Assembly (NCBI RefSeq): GCF_014284255.1
Contig: NZ_JACOFV010000007.1
Coordinates: forward strand, 1 to 64,000
Origin: Cognatundibacterium jejuense
GTDB lineage: Bacteria > Pseudomonadota > Gammaproteobacteria > Burkholderiales > Burkholderiaceae_D
Reading direction: 5' to 3'
DNA length: 64,000 nucleotides
Part shown: positions 1 through 7,523 of the stretch, in pieces
Layout: each line of letters begins with the position of its first letter
Numbering within the stretch: position 1 is the first letter of the stretch
Program-made: the position numbers and the translations under genes
Notes under the pieces: generated by a model
What the model saw: only the letters and a program-made list of their open reading frames with translations
Database searches by the model: none
Told to the model about the DNA's origin: nothing

Positions 1-406
1 AGGCGACAACAGAAGATCAAGCGTTGACAGAATTGGAGCGCTTTAGCCAGCAATGGGGTGAACAATATCCGCAAATTGCGAAGTCATGGTCGACCCACTG
101 GGTCAACCTGAGGACGTTATTTGAATACCCACCCGAGATTCGCAAAGCGATTTACACGACAAACGCCATTGAGTCATTGAACAGCGTGATCCGATCCGCA
201 ACCAAGCGTAGGAAGTTATTTCCAAGCGATGACTCGGCATTAAAAGTCATCTACCTTGCCATTTCGCAGGCAGCTAAAAAATGGACAATGCCTATTCAAA
301 ATTGGCGTATGGCGTTAAATCGTTTTATGATTGAGTTTGGTGACCGCATTCAAAAATACGATCACTAATTTGTTCCGTGGCATTTACACAGAATTTCTTA
401 CAGGCT
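1..406 (+). mobile_element. 3' end of an IS256-family insertion sequence (left part outside window)
   Basis: The window opens inside a transposase reading frame that ends at 368. It is followed by a short segment (about 380-406, containing TTTACACAGAAT and ACAGGCTC) that resembles the terminal inverted repeat of IS256/Mutator-type elements. The left end and target duplication are not visible, so the right boundary is approximate. The element lies on the downstream side of tRNA-Pro, in what looks like island DNA. Confidence 0.7.
3..368 (+). CDS. IS256-family transposase, C-terminal part
   Basis: The frame is open to the first base of the window, so this is the C-terminal piece (about 121 residues) of a roughly 400-residue DDE transposase. 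The recognisable part is the Mutator/IS256 C-terminal block: FEYPPEIRKAIYTTNAIESL, then SVIR, then a basic stretch KRRKLFP and a closing NRFMIEFGDRI. The NAIE region carries the conserved C-terminal catalytic Glu of this family. It would move the IS by cut-and-paste. Nothing shows whether the upstream half is intact. The stop at 366-368 lies about 38 bp before the presumed terminal repeat, which is normal for these elements. Confidence 0.85.
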   Translation, partial: ATTEDQALTELERFSQQWGEQYPQIAKSWSTHWVNLRTLFEYPPEIRKAIYTTNAIESLNSVIRSATKRRKLFPSDDSALKVIYLAISQAAKKWTMPIQNWRMALNRFMIEFGDRIQKYDH

Positions 407-429
407 CAGAATTGAAATTAATATTTTTT

Positions 430-1023
430 TCATTTGTACACGCTATCTATTTCATTCTGTTTAATCTCGCCAGATTGAAACTGTTTGAGTGTAGTAGCAA
501 AATTCTTTGCATCATCAGCACTTAATACAAAGCCTGAATCATTAAGGCATGTTCCCATAGCACAAAATTTCAACGCTAAAAAATGATGTGTGGCATTGCC
601 GCTATGAAACGTAAATTGAACATCTGGTCGCCCAAAGCTCCCCCAAACTTCAGCCTTGCCTATGTCTTTTGTGAATGAGTCCCCTCTGGTCGTTGCGAGA
701 GCTTCCCATTCGTTAAACTTGTTGATGAGTACAAGATAGTCATCAACTTTAGTTTTAAGAAAACGAATTTCTGTGTAGTCTAATCCGTACTGGTCACGAA
801 CTAACTTTGTAACACGTACCACCAAAACCATCTCATCGCCGCTTCTTTTCTCGATTGAAACAAATGTTGGTCGCTCTAAGTAATCTGAGGCAACCGAGTT
901 AAACATTCTTCCATGAAATGAAACTGAAATTCTGGTTGACTCCTCAGCCTTTACAGGGGCGACTATAGAGATAATGCCAGCAAAGAAAATTGCTAGAACG
1001 GAGACTGGTTTTATTAGGCTCAT
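430..1023 (-). CDS. exported protein of unknown function
   Basis: This is a 197-residue protein with a clear signal peptide. A short basic start (MSLIKP) is followed by a hydrophobic core to about residue 24 and a likely signal peptidase I site after VKA, so it should be periplasmic or secreted. The mature part has no motif I recognise. It contains a CAMGTC pair near residue 155 that could form a disulfide, and a hydrophilic C-terminus. The gene runs towards the IS right end and has no partner on its strand. The stop lies only about 24 bp from the presumed IS end. It is probably part of the accessory DNA beside tRNA-Pro. Function unknown. Confidence 0.65.
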   Translation of the reverse strand: MSLIKPVSVLAIFFAGIISIVAPVKAEESTRISVSFHGRMFNSVASDYLERPTFVSIEKRSGDEMVLVVRVTKLVRDQYGLDYTEIRFLKTKVDDYLVLINKFNEWEALATTRGDSFTKDIGKAEVWGSFGRPDVQFTFHSGNATHHFLALKFCAMGTCLNDSGFVLSADDAKNFATTLKQFQSGEIKQNEIDSVYK

Positions 1024-1117
1024 AGCAGTTAATTAAATAATTGATATTGCCTAAATATTACTACAATATTTAATTTTTGACTCTTACGGTTCTCATTTTA
1101 CTTCTTGAAAATATCAA

Positions 1118-1147
1118 TTGCTTAACAAGCTCCATCAGAGTTATAAT
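1118..1147 (+). promoter_or_regulatory. candidate sigma-70 promoter
   Basis: TTGCTT (1118-1123) and TATAAT (1142-1147) are separated by 18 bp, a good sigma-70 match. Transcription would start near 1154 and run into the hairpins at 1155-1176 and 1189-1230, then towards the AlpA-type regulator at 1296. Confidence 0.5.
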
Positions 1148-1153
1148 GCCAGC

Positions 1154-1232
1154 CTAGCTTAATTTAACTTAAGCTAAACCAGCCGCTGAAAAGCCCGCAC
1201 ATTGTAAGATTTTCTTACGAGCGGGCTTTTTT
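1154..1232 (+). ncRNA. candidate small RNA or terminator-containing leader
   Basis: The roughly 80-nt segment after the promoter has two hairpins. The first is a perfect 8-bp stem, TAGCTTAA (1155-1162) with TTAAGCTA (1169-1176). The second is a terminator with a 10-bp stem AAAAGCCCGC (1189-1198) / GCGGGCTTTT (1221-1230), an inner GTAAG/CTTAC stem and a following T-run. No open reading frame of note lies inside. It could be an independent small RNA or an attenuated leader of the downstream AlpA-type gene. Only structure supports it. Confidence 0.35.
1189..1232 (+). terminator. intrinsic terminator upstream of alpA-like gene
   Basis: A 10-bp GC-rich stem with an additional 5-bp inner stem is followed by TTTTTTGCTTTTG on the + strand. 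No protein gene ends upstream on this strand, which is what makes it unusual. Confidence 0.7.
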
Positions 1233-1295
1233 GCTTTTGTTTTTTGAATTTGCTTAATCTTTAAGGAGAAACGGCACAAAATAGGAGGGTTAATA

Positions 1296-1499
1296 ATGAC
1301 ATTTATTGCAACAAATGCTCGATTGATCAAAGTAGGACAGGTAGCTGAGATTTTAGGAATTGGTACTTCCACAGTTTGGAAATACTCAAAACAAAATGCA
1401 GGATTTCCTCAGCCACTTTCGATATCGGCAAGGAATACAAGATGGCGATTATCAGACGTAGAGAAATTTGTAGATGCGAAAGCAGATTCAATTCATTAA
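1296..1499 (+). CDS. AlpA-family helix-turn-helix regulator
   Basis: This small 67-residue protein has a MerR/AlpA-like winged helix: a helix-turn-helix beginning LIKVGQVAEILGIGTSTVWKY, then the typical FPQPLSI and TRWRLSDVEKFV segments. The family includes phage and integrative-element regulators that activate excision or integrase genes (AlpA of CP4-57). The ATG follows a good ribosome site (GGAGGGTTAATA). It lies about 110 bp from the 3' end of tRNA-Pro, the usual place for an element insertion, but no integrase is visible in this part of the window. Its target is therefore unknown and it may be a remnant. Confidence 0.8.
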   Translation: MTFIATNARLIKVGQVAEILGIGTSTVWKYSKQNAGFPQPLSISARNTRWRLSDVEKFVDAKADSIH

Positions 1500-1501
1500 A
1501 A

Positions 1502-1543
1502 TAAAAATGCCATTACAAACTTAAATGTAGTGGCATTTTTTTA
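1502..1543 (+). terminator. terminator of the AlpA-type gene
   Basis: An 11-bp stem AATGCCATTAC / GTAGTGGCATT (one G-T pair) directly follows the stop codon and ends in a run of seven T. Confidence 0.8.
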
Positions 1544-1607
1544 GTGCATCATTAGTGCAGGAGAACTTAAACTAGGGCGAGATGTTCTGCTAAGTCTTTG
1601 ATTTTAT

Positions 1608-1684
1608 TGGTCGGGACGGCAAGATTCGAACTTGCGACCCCGTGCACCCCATGCACGTACGCTACCAGGCTGCGCTACGCCCCG
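1608..1684 (-). tRNA. tRNA-Pro (anticodon GGG)
   Basis: The complement folds as a 77-nt tRNA. The acceptor stem is CGGGGCG/CGTCCCG, the anticodon stem CGTGC/GCACG with loop ATGGGGT (anticodon GGG), and the T-loop is TTCGAAT. The CCA end is encoded at 1610-1608. It decodes CCC and CCU proline codons. Its 3' end faces the IS/AlpA region, consistent with use as an integration site. Confidence 0.96.
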
Positions 1685-1695
1685 ACGAGCGAAAT

Positions 1696-1701
1696 ATTAT
1701 A
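1696..1701 (-). promoter_or_regulatory. -10 box of the tRNA-Pro gene
   Basis: On the minus strand a perfect TATAAT lies 11 bp before the tRNA 5' end. A convincing -35 box is not seen at 17 bp, so only the -10 is listed. Confidence 0.5.
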
Positions 1702-1919
1702 GTGTATAAAAGCCATTTTTGCTATGGTTGGGTATTAAGCTTGCAAGACTTTTCTGCGTTGAAAATATAAATTAATTTATTTTGCAAAATATGACTAAAA
1801 TATTTTCATATTCTCTCAAAAACAGTGAGAATAGTGGTTCAAGGTCGCAGCGCAAATTCAATGCTATGTAGCGTTAAAAAGCGCTGCGGTACGTACAAAA
1901 CAAAATACCTTTGGATACT

Positions 1920-3047
1920 ATGACAATTAAAATCAGTCAAAATTTTGATGCGGGTGCTATTGAGGTCGTTAAAGCAGAGCAGGCCGATGCGATCGAATTG
2001 AATTTGCGCAAAGACTCTCACGCAGATATCTGGCAATGGTTCTATTTCCGTTTGCAAGGTGCACGTGACCAGGAAACTGTAATGCGTGTTTTGAATGCGG
2101 GTAAGGCGACTTATGCTAAAGGGTGGGAAAACTATCGTGCAGTGGCGAGTTATGACCGCGAAACGTGGTTTAGGGTTGAGACCGAATTCGATGGCGAAGT
2201 GATGACCATCCGCCATACGCCTGAATCTGATAGTGTCTATTACGCTTACTTTGAACCATATAGCTGGGAACGTCATCTTGCGTTGCTGGGCAGTGTGGAG
2301 CATTCGCCATTGGCGCGTGTGGTTGATCTGGGTAATACCGTTGACGGTCGTGATCTGAATATGGTTGTCGTGGGTGACCCGGCTGCTGAAAAGAAAGTCT
2401 GGATCATCGCGCGTCAACACCCAGGTGAAACCATGGCTGAGTGGTTGGTCGAAGGTGTGTTGGATGCATTGCTTGCCCCTGCAAATCCGATCGCTCGCAG
2501 CATTCTGGATAAAGCGGTGTTGTACATTGTGCCGAATATGAATCCAGATGGCGCTTATCGCGGTAATTTGCGAACCAATGCTGCCGGCGCTAATTTGAAT
2601 CGGGAATGGATGACGCCGTCATTAGAAACTAGTCCTGAAGTATTTCATGTAAAAAATAAAATTCATGAAACTGGTTGCGATTTGTTCCTCGATATTCATG
2701 GTGATGAAGCATTGCCATATGTATTTGTGGCAGGTAGTGAAATGTTGGCTGGCTTTACTGAACAGCAAGCTCGCGATCAACAGGTTTTTGTTGATAGCTT
2801 CTGTCTCGCTAGCCCAGATTTCCAGACTAAAGTTGGCTATGCAGCGTCCAAGTACAATGAAGACGTATTGAAACTGGCATCTAAGTACATAGGCCATACC
2901 TTTAAATGCGTGTCTTTGACACTAGAATTGCCATTTAAAGATAATGACAACCTGCCTGATGCAGAAGTGGGCTGGGATGGTGCGCGTAGTGTAAAGCTGG
3001 GCGAGGCTATGTTGCAACCAATTCTGGCTTCATTGAACGCTAAGTAA
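1920..3047 (+). CDS. M14-family cytosolic zinc carboxypeptidase
   Basis: This 375-residue protein resembles the bacterial cytosolic carboxypeptidases related to the AGBL/CCP deglutamylases. The zinc ligands of the M14 family are visible: HPGE (His167, Glu170) and a third His at about 260 in DIHGDE. The catalytic Glu is at about 336 in LELPF. The N-terminal ~120 residues form the beta-sandwich domain typical of this subfamily, including YFEPYSWERH. There is no signal peptide, so it is cytoplasmic. The ATG at 1920 is preferred over an upstream TTG at 1911. The physiological substrate in bacteria is not established. The gene is monocistronic and has its own terminator. Confidence 0.85.
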   Translation: MTIKISQNFDAGAIEVVKAEQADAIELNLRKDSHADIWQWFYFRLQGARDQETVMRVLNAGKATYAKGWENYRAVASYDRETWFRVETEFDGEVMTIRHTPESDSVYYAYFEPYSWERHLALLGSVEHSPLARVVDLGNTVDGRDLNMVVVGDPAAEKKVWIIARQHPGETMAEWLVEGVLDALLAPANPIARSILDKAVLYIVPNMNPDGAYRGNLRTNAAGANLNREWMTPSLETSPEVFHVKNKIHETGCDLFLDIHGDEALPYVFVAGSEMLAGFTEQQARDQQVFVDSFCLASPDFQTKVGYAASKYNEDVLKLASKYIGHTFKCVSLTLELPFKDNDNLPDAEVGWDGARSVKLGEAMLQPILASLNAK

Positions 3048-3076
3048 TTGCAATTGCGGTTTGACTGATTGAAGGT

Positions 3077-3108
3077 AAGAGGGTGTCAGAAATGACATCC
3101 TCTTTTTT
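3077..3108 (+). terminator. terminator of the carboxypeptidase gene
   Basis: The stem AAGAGGGTGTCA / TGACATCCTCTT (12 positions, one mismatch), with loop GAAA, is followed by T residues. Confidence 0.85.
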
Positions 3109-3191
3109 CGTCATTTTTTAAGCGTGTAGTTTGATCGCATGTTTATGCGAAGTATCATGTGCGTCTGATATTGGCAAAAGAAGGAATAAAG

Positions 3192-3656
3192 ATGGGTATA
3201 GAAATAGAGCGCAAATTCTTGGTGACGAATAATGCCTGGAAGGAGTTCGCTGTTAGCAGTTACCTCAAGCAAGGATATATTAGTTCTGAGCCAGGTCGTA
3301 TCGTACGTGTGCGTATCGAAGGGCAAGCTGCAATGCTAACAATTAAAGGTCTGAACACCGGCATATCCTGTGGGGAATGGGAATACCCAATTCCTTTAAA
3401 TGATGCGCAAATGTTGCTCGATACCGTCTGTCAGAAACCACTGATAGAAAAATACCGTTACCGGCTTCCGATGGATGGTTTGACGTGGGAAATTGATGAA
3501 TTCTTAGGAGACAATGCAGGGCTGGTCGTAGCGGAAATTGAATTGCCTTCAGAGGGGTTCGAATTCCATCGTCCAGAATGGCTGGGTGAAGAAGTCAGCC
3601 ATGACCGACGTTATGCAAACGCTAATTTGCTCAAACATCCTTATAAATCTTGGTAG
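3192..3656 (+). CDS. CYTH-domain (triphosphate tunnel) protein
   Basis: This 154-residue single CYTH domain begins with the diagnostic ExExK motif (EIERKF at residues 4-9). It has basic and acidic residues on alternating strands (RIVRVRIEG, TIKG, EKYRYRL, WEIDEF, VAEIELP) that line the tunnel binding triphosphate and metal ions. Bacterial members hydrolyse inorganic tripolyphosphate or have unknown activity; adenylate cyclase activity (class IV) is less likely here. The ATG at 3192 has AAGGA upstream, so the earlier in-frame ATG at 3159 is not used. It stands alone, convergent with the MFS gene. Confidence 0.85.
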   Translation: MGIEIERKFLVTNNAWKEFAVSSYLKQGYISSEPGRIVRVRIEGQAAMLTIKGLNTGISCGEWEYPIPLNDAQMLLDTVCQKPLIEKYRYRLPMDGLTWEIDEFLGDNAGLVVAEIELPSEGFEFHRPEWLGEEVSHDRRYANANLLKHPYKSW

Positions 3657-3669
3657 GGAATGGTGAAAA

Positions 3670-3702
3670 TTGGGTCTGAGCTTCAATAAAACACAGACCC
3701 AA
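3670..3702 (-). terminator. terminator between convergent CYTH and MFS genes
   Basis: A perfect 9-bp stem TTGGGTCTG (3670-3678) / CAGACCCAA (3694-3702). The minus strand continues into TTTT, so it best serves the MFS gene. Confidence 0.6.
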
Positions 3703-3709
3703 AAAACGG

Positions 3710-4999
3710 TTACACGGCTTTTACTCCACGATTGGCTGCCTTGCGGTACAAAATTAAAGTCGCAGTCAAACCACACGCAGCAGCAAACGACATCCACATG
3801 CCTGGCGCTGCTTTGTCGTGCGTTACTTCAATCAACCACGTAGCAATCGCAGGTGTAAAACCGCCAAAAATCGCCGTCGCCAAACTATAGGCTAGAGAGA
3901 AGCCAGCGGTGCGAACTTCTACCGGCATCACCTCCGTCAGCGCCACGACCATCGCACCGTTGTAGCTCGCATATAAGAACGACAGCCACAATTCTGCGAT
4001 CAACATCTTTTGAAAACTCGGGTCGTTAGTCAGCCAGACCATGACAGGGTAGGCTGTCAGAATCGTTAAAACGGTGAAGGTCAGCAATAAAGGCTTACGA
4101 CCAATTTTATCTGACAAATTTCCCATGACTGGCAACCAAAAAAAGTTGGAAATACCAATGCATAAAGTCACGATCAGACTGTCTGTTGTAGTTAATTTAA
4201 GGACGCTTTTACCAAATGTTGGTGTGTAGACGGTAATCAGGTAAAACGATACCGTCGTCATCGACACCAATAACATCCCGCAAATTACCAGTCCCCAATT
4301 TTTAATCATAGACTGGAAGATTTCGCGCGCATCTGGCCTATGTTTGCGCTGCATAAACTCTTCGGTTTCTTGCAAAGAGCGGCGAATGACAAAGAGTACT
4401 GGAACGATCATGCAACCAATAAAAAACGGAATACGCCAGCCCCAATCAGATATTTCGTCTCTTGAAAGGAATTTATTAAGTGCATATCCCAAGGCTGCGG
4501 CAACGATAATAGCCACTTGCTGGCTCGCGGATTGCCAACTGACGTAAAATCCTTTGCGCCCTGGCGTCGCCATCTCAGCCAGATAGACCGATACGCCACC
4601 CAACTCCACGCCTGCAGAAAAACCTTGCAATAATCGTCCAACCAACACCAGAAAAGGTGCAAGATATCCGATGGTGGCGTAACTTGGAACACAGGCGATC
4701 AGAATGGTACCCAGTGCCATTAAAGCCAACGTGACAATCAAGCCCTGACGACGTCCAACTCTGTCGACATAAGCACCCAGAAAAATTGCGCCCAATGGAC
4801 GCATTAAAAAGCCAGCGCCAAAGGTCATAAAGGTCAACATTAATGATGCAAATTCATCACCGGCTGGGAAAAAAGCTTTAGAAATGTAGGTGGCGTAAAA
4901 ACCGAACAGGAAAAAATCAAACATTTCCATGAAGTTACCACTGGTGACGCGCAGTACGGTCCCGAGTTTAGAGCTGGGTTTGATTGGAGAGTTTGTCAT
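3710..4999 (-). CDS. MFS transporter, metabolite:H+ symporter (citrate/tricarballylate type)
   Basis: This 429-residue, 12-helix inner-membrane transporter belongs to the metabolite:H+ symporter subfamily of MFS. It opens with the subfamily signature [19 protein letters not shown]. It carries the loop 2-3 motif [12 protein letters not shown] and its repeat [13 protein letters not shown] after helix 8. The segment [21 protein letters not shown] in helices 4-5 is typical of citrate and tricarballylate symporters (CitA, TcuC). Citrate or a related tricarboxylate is the likely substrate, but no catabolic gene lies next to it to confirm this. The ATG start is clear. About 330 bp separate it from the upstream MaoC gene, so it probably has its own promoter. 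Confidence 0.85.
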   Translation of the reverse strand: MTNSPIKPSSKLGTVLRVTSGNFMEMFDFFLFGFYATYISKAFFPAGDEFASLMLTFMTFGAGFLMRPLGAIFLGAYVDRVGRRQGLIVTLALMALGTILIACVPSYATIGYLAPFLVLVGRLLQGFSAGVELGGVSVYLAEMATPGRKGFYVSWQSASQQVAIIVAAALGYALNKFLSRDEISDWGWRIPFFIGCMIVPVLFVIRRSLQETEEFMQRKHRPDAREIFQSMIKNWGLVICGMLLVSMTTVSFYLITVYTPTFGKSVLKLTTTDSLIVTLCIGISNFFWLPVMGNLSDKIGRKPLLLTFTVLTILTAYPVMVWLTNDPSFQKMLIAELWLSFLYASYNGAMVVALTEVMPVEVRTAGFSLAYSLATAIFGGFTPAIATWLIEVTHDKAAPGMWMSFAAACGLTATLILYRKAANRGVKAV

Positions 5000-5330
5000 A
5001 TTTAAATTTATAATAATGATGAAAACTACGCTGAAAAAATGAAGGCTGCGATCATTACTTGCGCAACATTGTTCATCAGGGCGATGTCAAAAACAACACT
5101 TTTAAAAATCGCTGTCTTGATCACTTCTGCTTGAAATACTTGTATAGCAGATTTTTTATTTTCTCTGCCGAGGTTTATTGTCTCACGCAAATGAGTTTAG
5201 CAGCTCTTAGCTCGATTCAACAATGTGCGGGAGGTAACGAAAGTTTTTGTTTTAATTTCGTGCGCCCATGGGTAACTGAAACTTGTTGCTTTCAGCTACC
5301 CATGTGTATCTGGCGAAAATAGGGGAGCCG
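5000..5330. other. intergenic region with one long hairpin
   Basis: No gene is seen here. It holds the promoter region of the MFS gene and, at 5267-5304, an inverted repeat CATGGGTAACTGAAA / TTTCAGCTACCCATG (15 bp, one mismatch, 8-nt loop). The hairpin lies 27 bp beyond the stop of the MaoC operon but lacks a T-run on either strand. Confidence 0.6.
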
Positions 5331-5786
5331 TTAATAACAACGAGCAATCGATTCAGCAACACATACTGGCTTGTCTGAGCCAGCTCGTTCTATGCTGACT
5401 TCCCAGGTCATTTGCGCTCCATCCTTGATGTCTTCAATCGAAAGCAATTTCAAATGGGCGCGCAATTGGCTGCCGACCGGAACCGGCGCGGGGAAGCGAA
5501 CTTTGTTCAGACCATAATTGACACCCATCTTGACATAGCTGAGATGTATAGCATTTTGCATTAAGGCTGGAAGCAAGGACAAAGTCAGAAAACCATGGGC
5601 GATAGGTGCGCCAAAAGGTGACTCACGCTTTGCCCGTTCTACATCTATATGTATCCATTGGTGGTCGCCCGTTGCTTCGGCGAACATATTGACCCGTTCT
5701 TGGGCAACCTCCACCCAATCGGAAGTGGCAACTTGTTGCCCGACCATATCTTTGAGCTCTTGTAAGCTTTGAATTTCACGCATCAT
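5331..5786 (-). CDS. MaoC-like (R)-specific enoyl-CoA hydratase
   Basis: This 151-residue single hot-dog domain protein is of the PhaJ/MaoC type. The hydratase motif is present: the catalytic Asp/His pair in FAEATGDHQWIHID (about residues 35-48), followed by GAPIAHGFLTLSLL. Such enzymes hydrate trans-2-enoyl-CoA to (R)-3-hydroxyacyl-CoA. The start lies 6 bp from the stop of the upstream MaoC gene, so the two are co-transcribed. Paired MaoC proteins often work as a heteromer on bulky or branched CoA esters. With the adjacent dehydrogenase pair this suggests oxidation of unusual acyl-CoAs. The exact substrate cannot be told. Confidence 0.85.
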   Translation of the reverse strand: MMREIQSLQELKDMVGQQVATSDWVEVAQERVNMFAEATGDHQWIHIDVERAKRESPFGAPIAHGFLTLSLLPALMQNAIHLSYVKMGVNYGLNKVRFPAPVPVGSQLRAHLKLLSIEDIKDGAQMTWEVSIERAGSDKPVCVAESIARCY

Positions 5787-5792
5787 CTCTCC

Positions 5793-6260
5793 TTAGTCTT
5801 GTGGACGACGACCAAACATACCCATGCCGTCAATCGTGCATACGACTTGTCCGTGCTGATTGACTGCTTTCCAGACGGTATTAACGACGCCACGGTCAGG
5901 TTTGGAGGTGGATGCTTTGGCGCCGGTCGTTTCTGCTGTGACTGTTAGTGTGTCACCGGGGCGTACCGGGGCTGTCCAACGGATGTTATCAATACCGGGG
6001 GATCCCATACTAGAGGAATCGCCAATAAAACCATCAACCACCATGCGCATCATCATGCTGCAGGTATGCCAGCCGCTGGCAATGACGTCGCCGAAGATGG
6101 ATTCTTTGGCGGCGACTTTATCGACGTGAAAGGTTTGCGGATCAAATTGCTGTGCGAAGGCGATAATTTCTTCTTCTGTCACGGTACGCTGGCCTAGCTG
6201 TATCGATTCGCCTGGGATAAAGTCTTCGAAGTACCATTTAAATCTTTTATTTGTCATCAT
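5793..6260 (-). CDS. MaoC-family dehydratase
   Basis: This 155-residue hot-dog fold protein begins FKWYFEDFIPGESIQLGQRTVTEEEI, typical of the MaoC/mesaconyl-CoA hydratase-like group. The active-site region is FAQQFDPQTFHVD followed by IASGWHTCSMMMRM. It carries the Asp/His pair in a less canonical form than its neighbour. ATG codons at 6260 and 6257 both follow AAAGGAAA; 6260 is chosen by spacing. It is the first gene of a two-gene MaoC operon and lies just downstream of the terminator that ends the acyl-CoA dehydrogenase operon. It may be the partner subunit of the following MaoC protein. Confidence 0.8.
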   Translation of the reverse strand: MMTNKRFKWYFEDFIPGESIQLGQRTVTEEEIIAFAQQFDPQTFHVDKVAAKESIFGDVIASGWHTCSMMMRMVVDGFIGDSSSMGSPGIDNIRWTAPVRPGDTLTVTAETTGAKASTSKPDRGVVNTVWKAVNQHGQVVCTIDGMGMFGRRPQD

Positions 6261-6328
6261 CAATTTCCTTTCGGTTCGTCCTTCTAATTGAAGCTACATA
6301 TCTACCTTAAGACCCCAAATTTATGACC

Positions 6329-6354
6329 AAAAAAATCCCGGTATTAGCCGGGAT
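6329..6354 (-). terminator. terminator of the acyl-CoA dehydrogenase pair
   Basis: ATCCCGG / CCGGGAT (7 bp, 6-nt loop) is followed on the minus strand by seven T. It lies 20 bp after the stop at 6374. Confidence 0.9.
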
Positions 6355-6373
6355 AATTCAAAAAACTTAGTTG

Positions 6374-7513
6374 TTATGCGCTGACTTTAAATCCAGGTTG
6401 TGCGACAAAACGAGCCAGATGATGATCCGTATCACCCAGCGACAATTCTATTGTCGTCAAACGTTTGAACATATGTGCCACCGGCAACTCGTTCGTGACA
6501 CCCATCCCACCATGCAATTGCACCGCTTGCTGGCCGATATAGCGCGCTGCTTGCCCGATCCGTGCTTTAGCCGCAGACAGAGTACGGCGACGTTCTTCGA
6601 CATTGGCTGATGACACCTTCACTGCCGCCAACGTTGCCATCGATCGGGCTTGTTCCATTTCCATAAACATCTCAGCCATGCGATGCTGTAAAACCTGGAA
6701 TTTGCCAATAGGTACGCCAAACTGTTGCCGGGTTTTTAGATAGTCCAGCGTGGCTGCAGTGATTGCTTCCATGATGCCTATGGCTTCGGAACACAATAAA
6801 GAAACGCCATAATCCGCAATTTCATCGATGAGTTCCCAGCCATCGTTTTCTTTACCTAGCATATTGATCGGTGCGACTTGGACCTGATCAAAACGGATAT
6901 CCGCGGCACGATAGCCATCAATGGTGCGGTAATCCGTTCTATGAATGCCGATGCTGTTGGCATCAACCAGGAACACATGGATGCCCGATTTATCACGCTG
7001 GTTTTCATTTGAGCGTGCTGACACGATCAGCATATCGGCTTGTGCGCCATGCAAAACGACGGTCTTGGTCCCATTGAGTACAAAACCATCTTTATTGGGG
7101 GTGGCAGTCGTTGCTATATCAAACAAATCGTAACGGGATTGTTTTTCTGCCAGCGCAACGGCGAGTTTTTTCTCGCCAGTGGCAATTTGTTCGAGCACGT
7201 CAAAATGTGCTTTGGCTTTTTTCAAAAACTCTGCGGCCAACACCGTTGCGAAATACGGTTCAACCACCAATCCACGCCCCAGCTCTTGCATGACCACCAT
7301 CATATCGACCGCTGACCCGCTAAATCCTCCCAATTCTTCTGGAATTGGCAGCGCGGTTGCCCCGAGCTCGGCTAATTCAGACCATGCCTTTGAGGATGTA
7401 CCTTTAGGAGAGCCGATGATGTGCTTGCGCTGCTCAAAGCCGTAATCTTTTTCTGCCCAGCGACGGATTGCTTCAGCAAATTGTTGCTGTTCTTGCGTTA
7501 GTTTGAAGTCCAT
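6374..7513 (-). CDS. acyl-CoA dehydrogenase, small-subunit type (PimD-like)
   Basis: This 379-residue acyl-CoA dehydrogenase fold protein resembles pimeloyl-CoA dehydrogenase small subunits. The FAD-contact motif QLHGGMG near residue 335 is intact. The C-terminal segment that in ordinary enzymes reads YGGSxEI is replaced by ELSLGDTDHHLARF. The catalytic-type Glu may be missing or displaced. It starts 10 bp after the stop of the next gene upstream (8714-7524), so they form one operon. Each lacks a motif the other has, pointing to a heteromeric enzyme as described for steroid and pimelate catabolism. AGGAAA precedes the ATG. Substrate unknown. Confidence 0.85.
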   Translation of the reverse strand: MDFKLTQEQQQFAEAIRRWAEKDYGFEQRKHIIGSPKGTSSKAWSELAELGATALPIPEELGGFSGSAVDMMVVMQELGRGLVVEPYFATVLAAEFLKKAKAHFDVLEQIATGEKKLAVALAEKQSRYDLFDIATTATPNKDGFVLNGTKTVVLHGAQADMLIVSARSNENQRDKSGIHVFLVDANSIGIHRTDYRTIDGYRAADIRFDQVQVAPINMLGKENDGWELIDEIADYGVSLLCSEAIGIMEAITAATLDYLKTRQQFGVPIGKFQVLQHRMAEMFMEMEQARSMATLAAVKVSSANVEERRRTLSAAKARIGQAARYIGQQAVQLHGGMGVTNELPVAHMFKRLTTIELSLGDTDHHLARFVAQPGFKVSA

Positions 7514-7523
7514 TGCGTTTTCC

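Noticed and set aside
1839-2420. 193-codon open frame opposite the carboxypeptidase gene
   Set aside because: It overlaps the zinc-carboxypeptidase gene, whose motifs are intact, and its own sequence has no recognisable domain.
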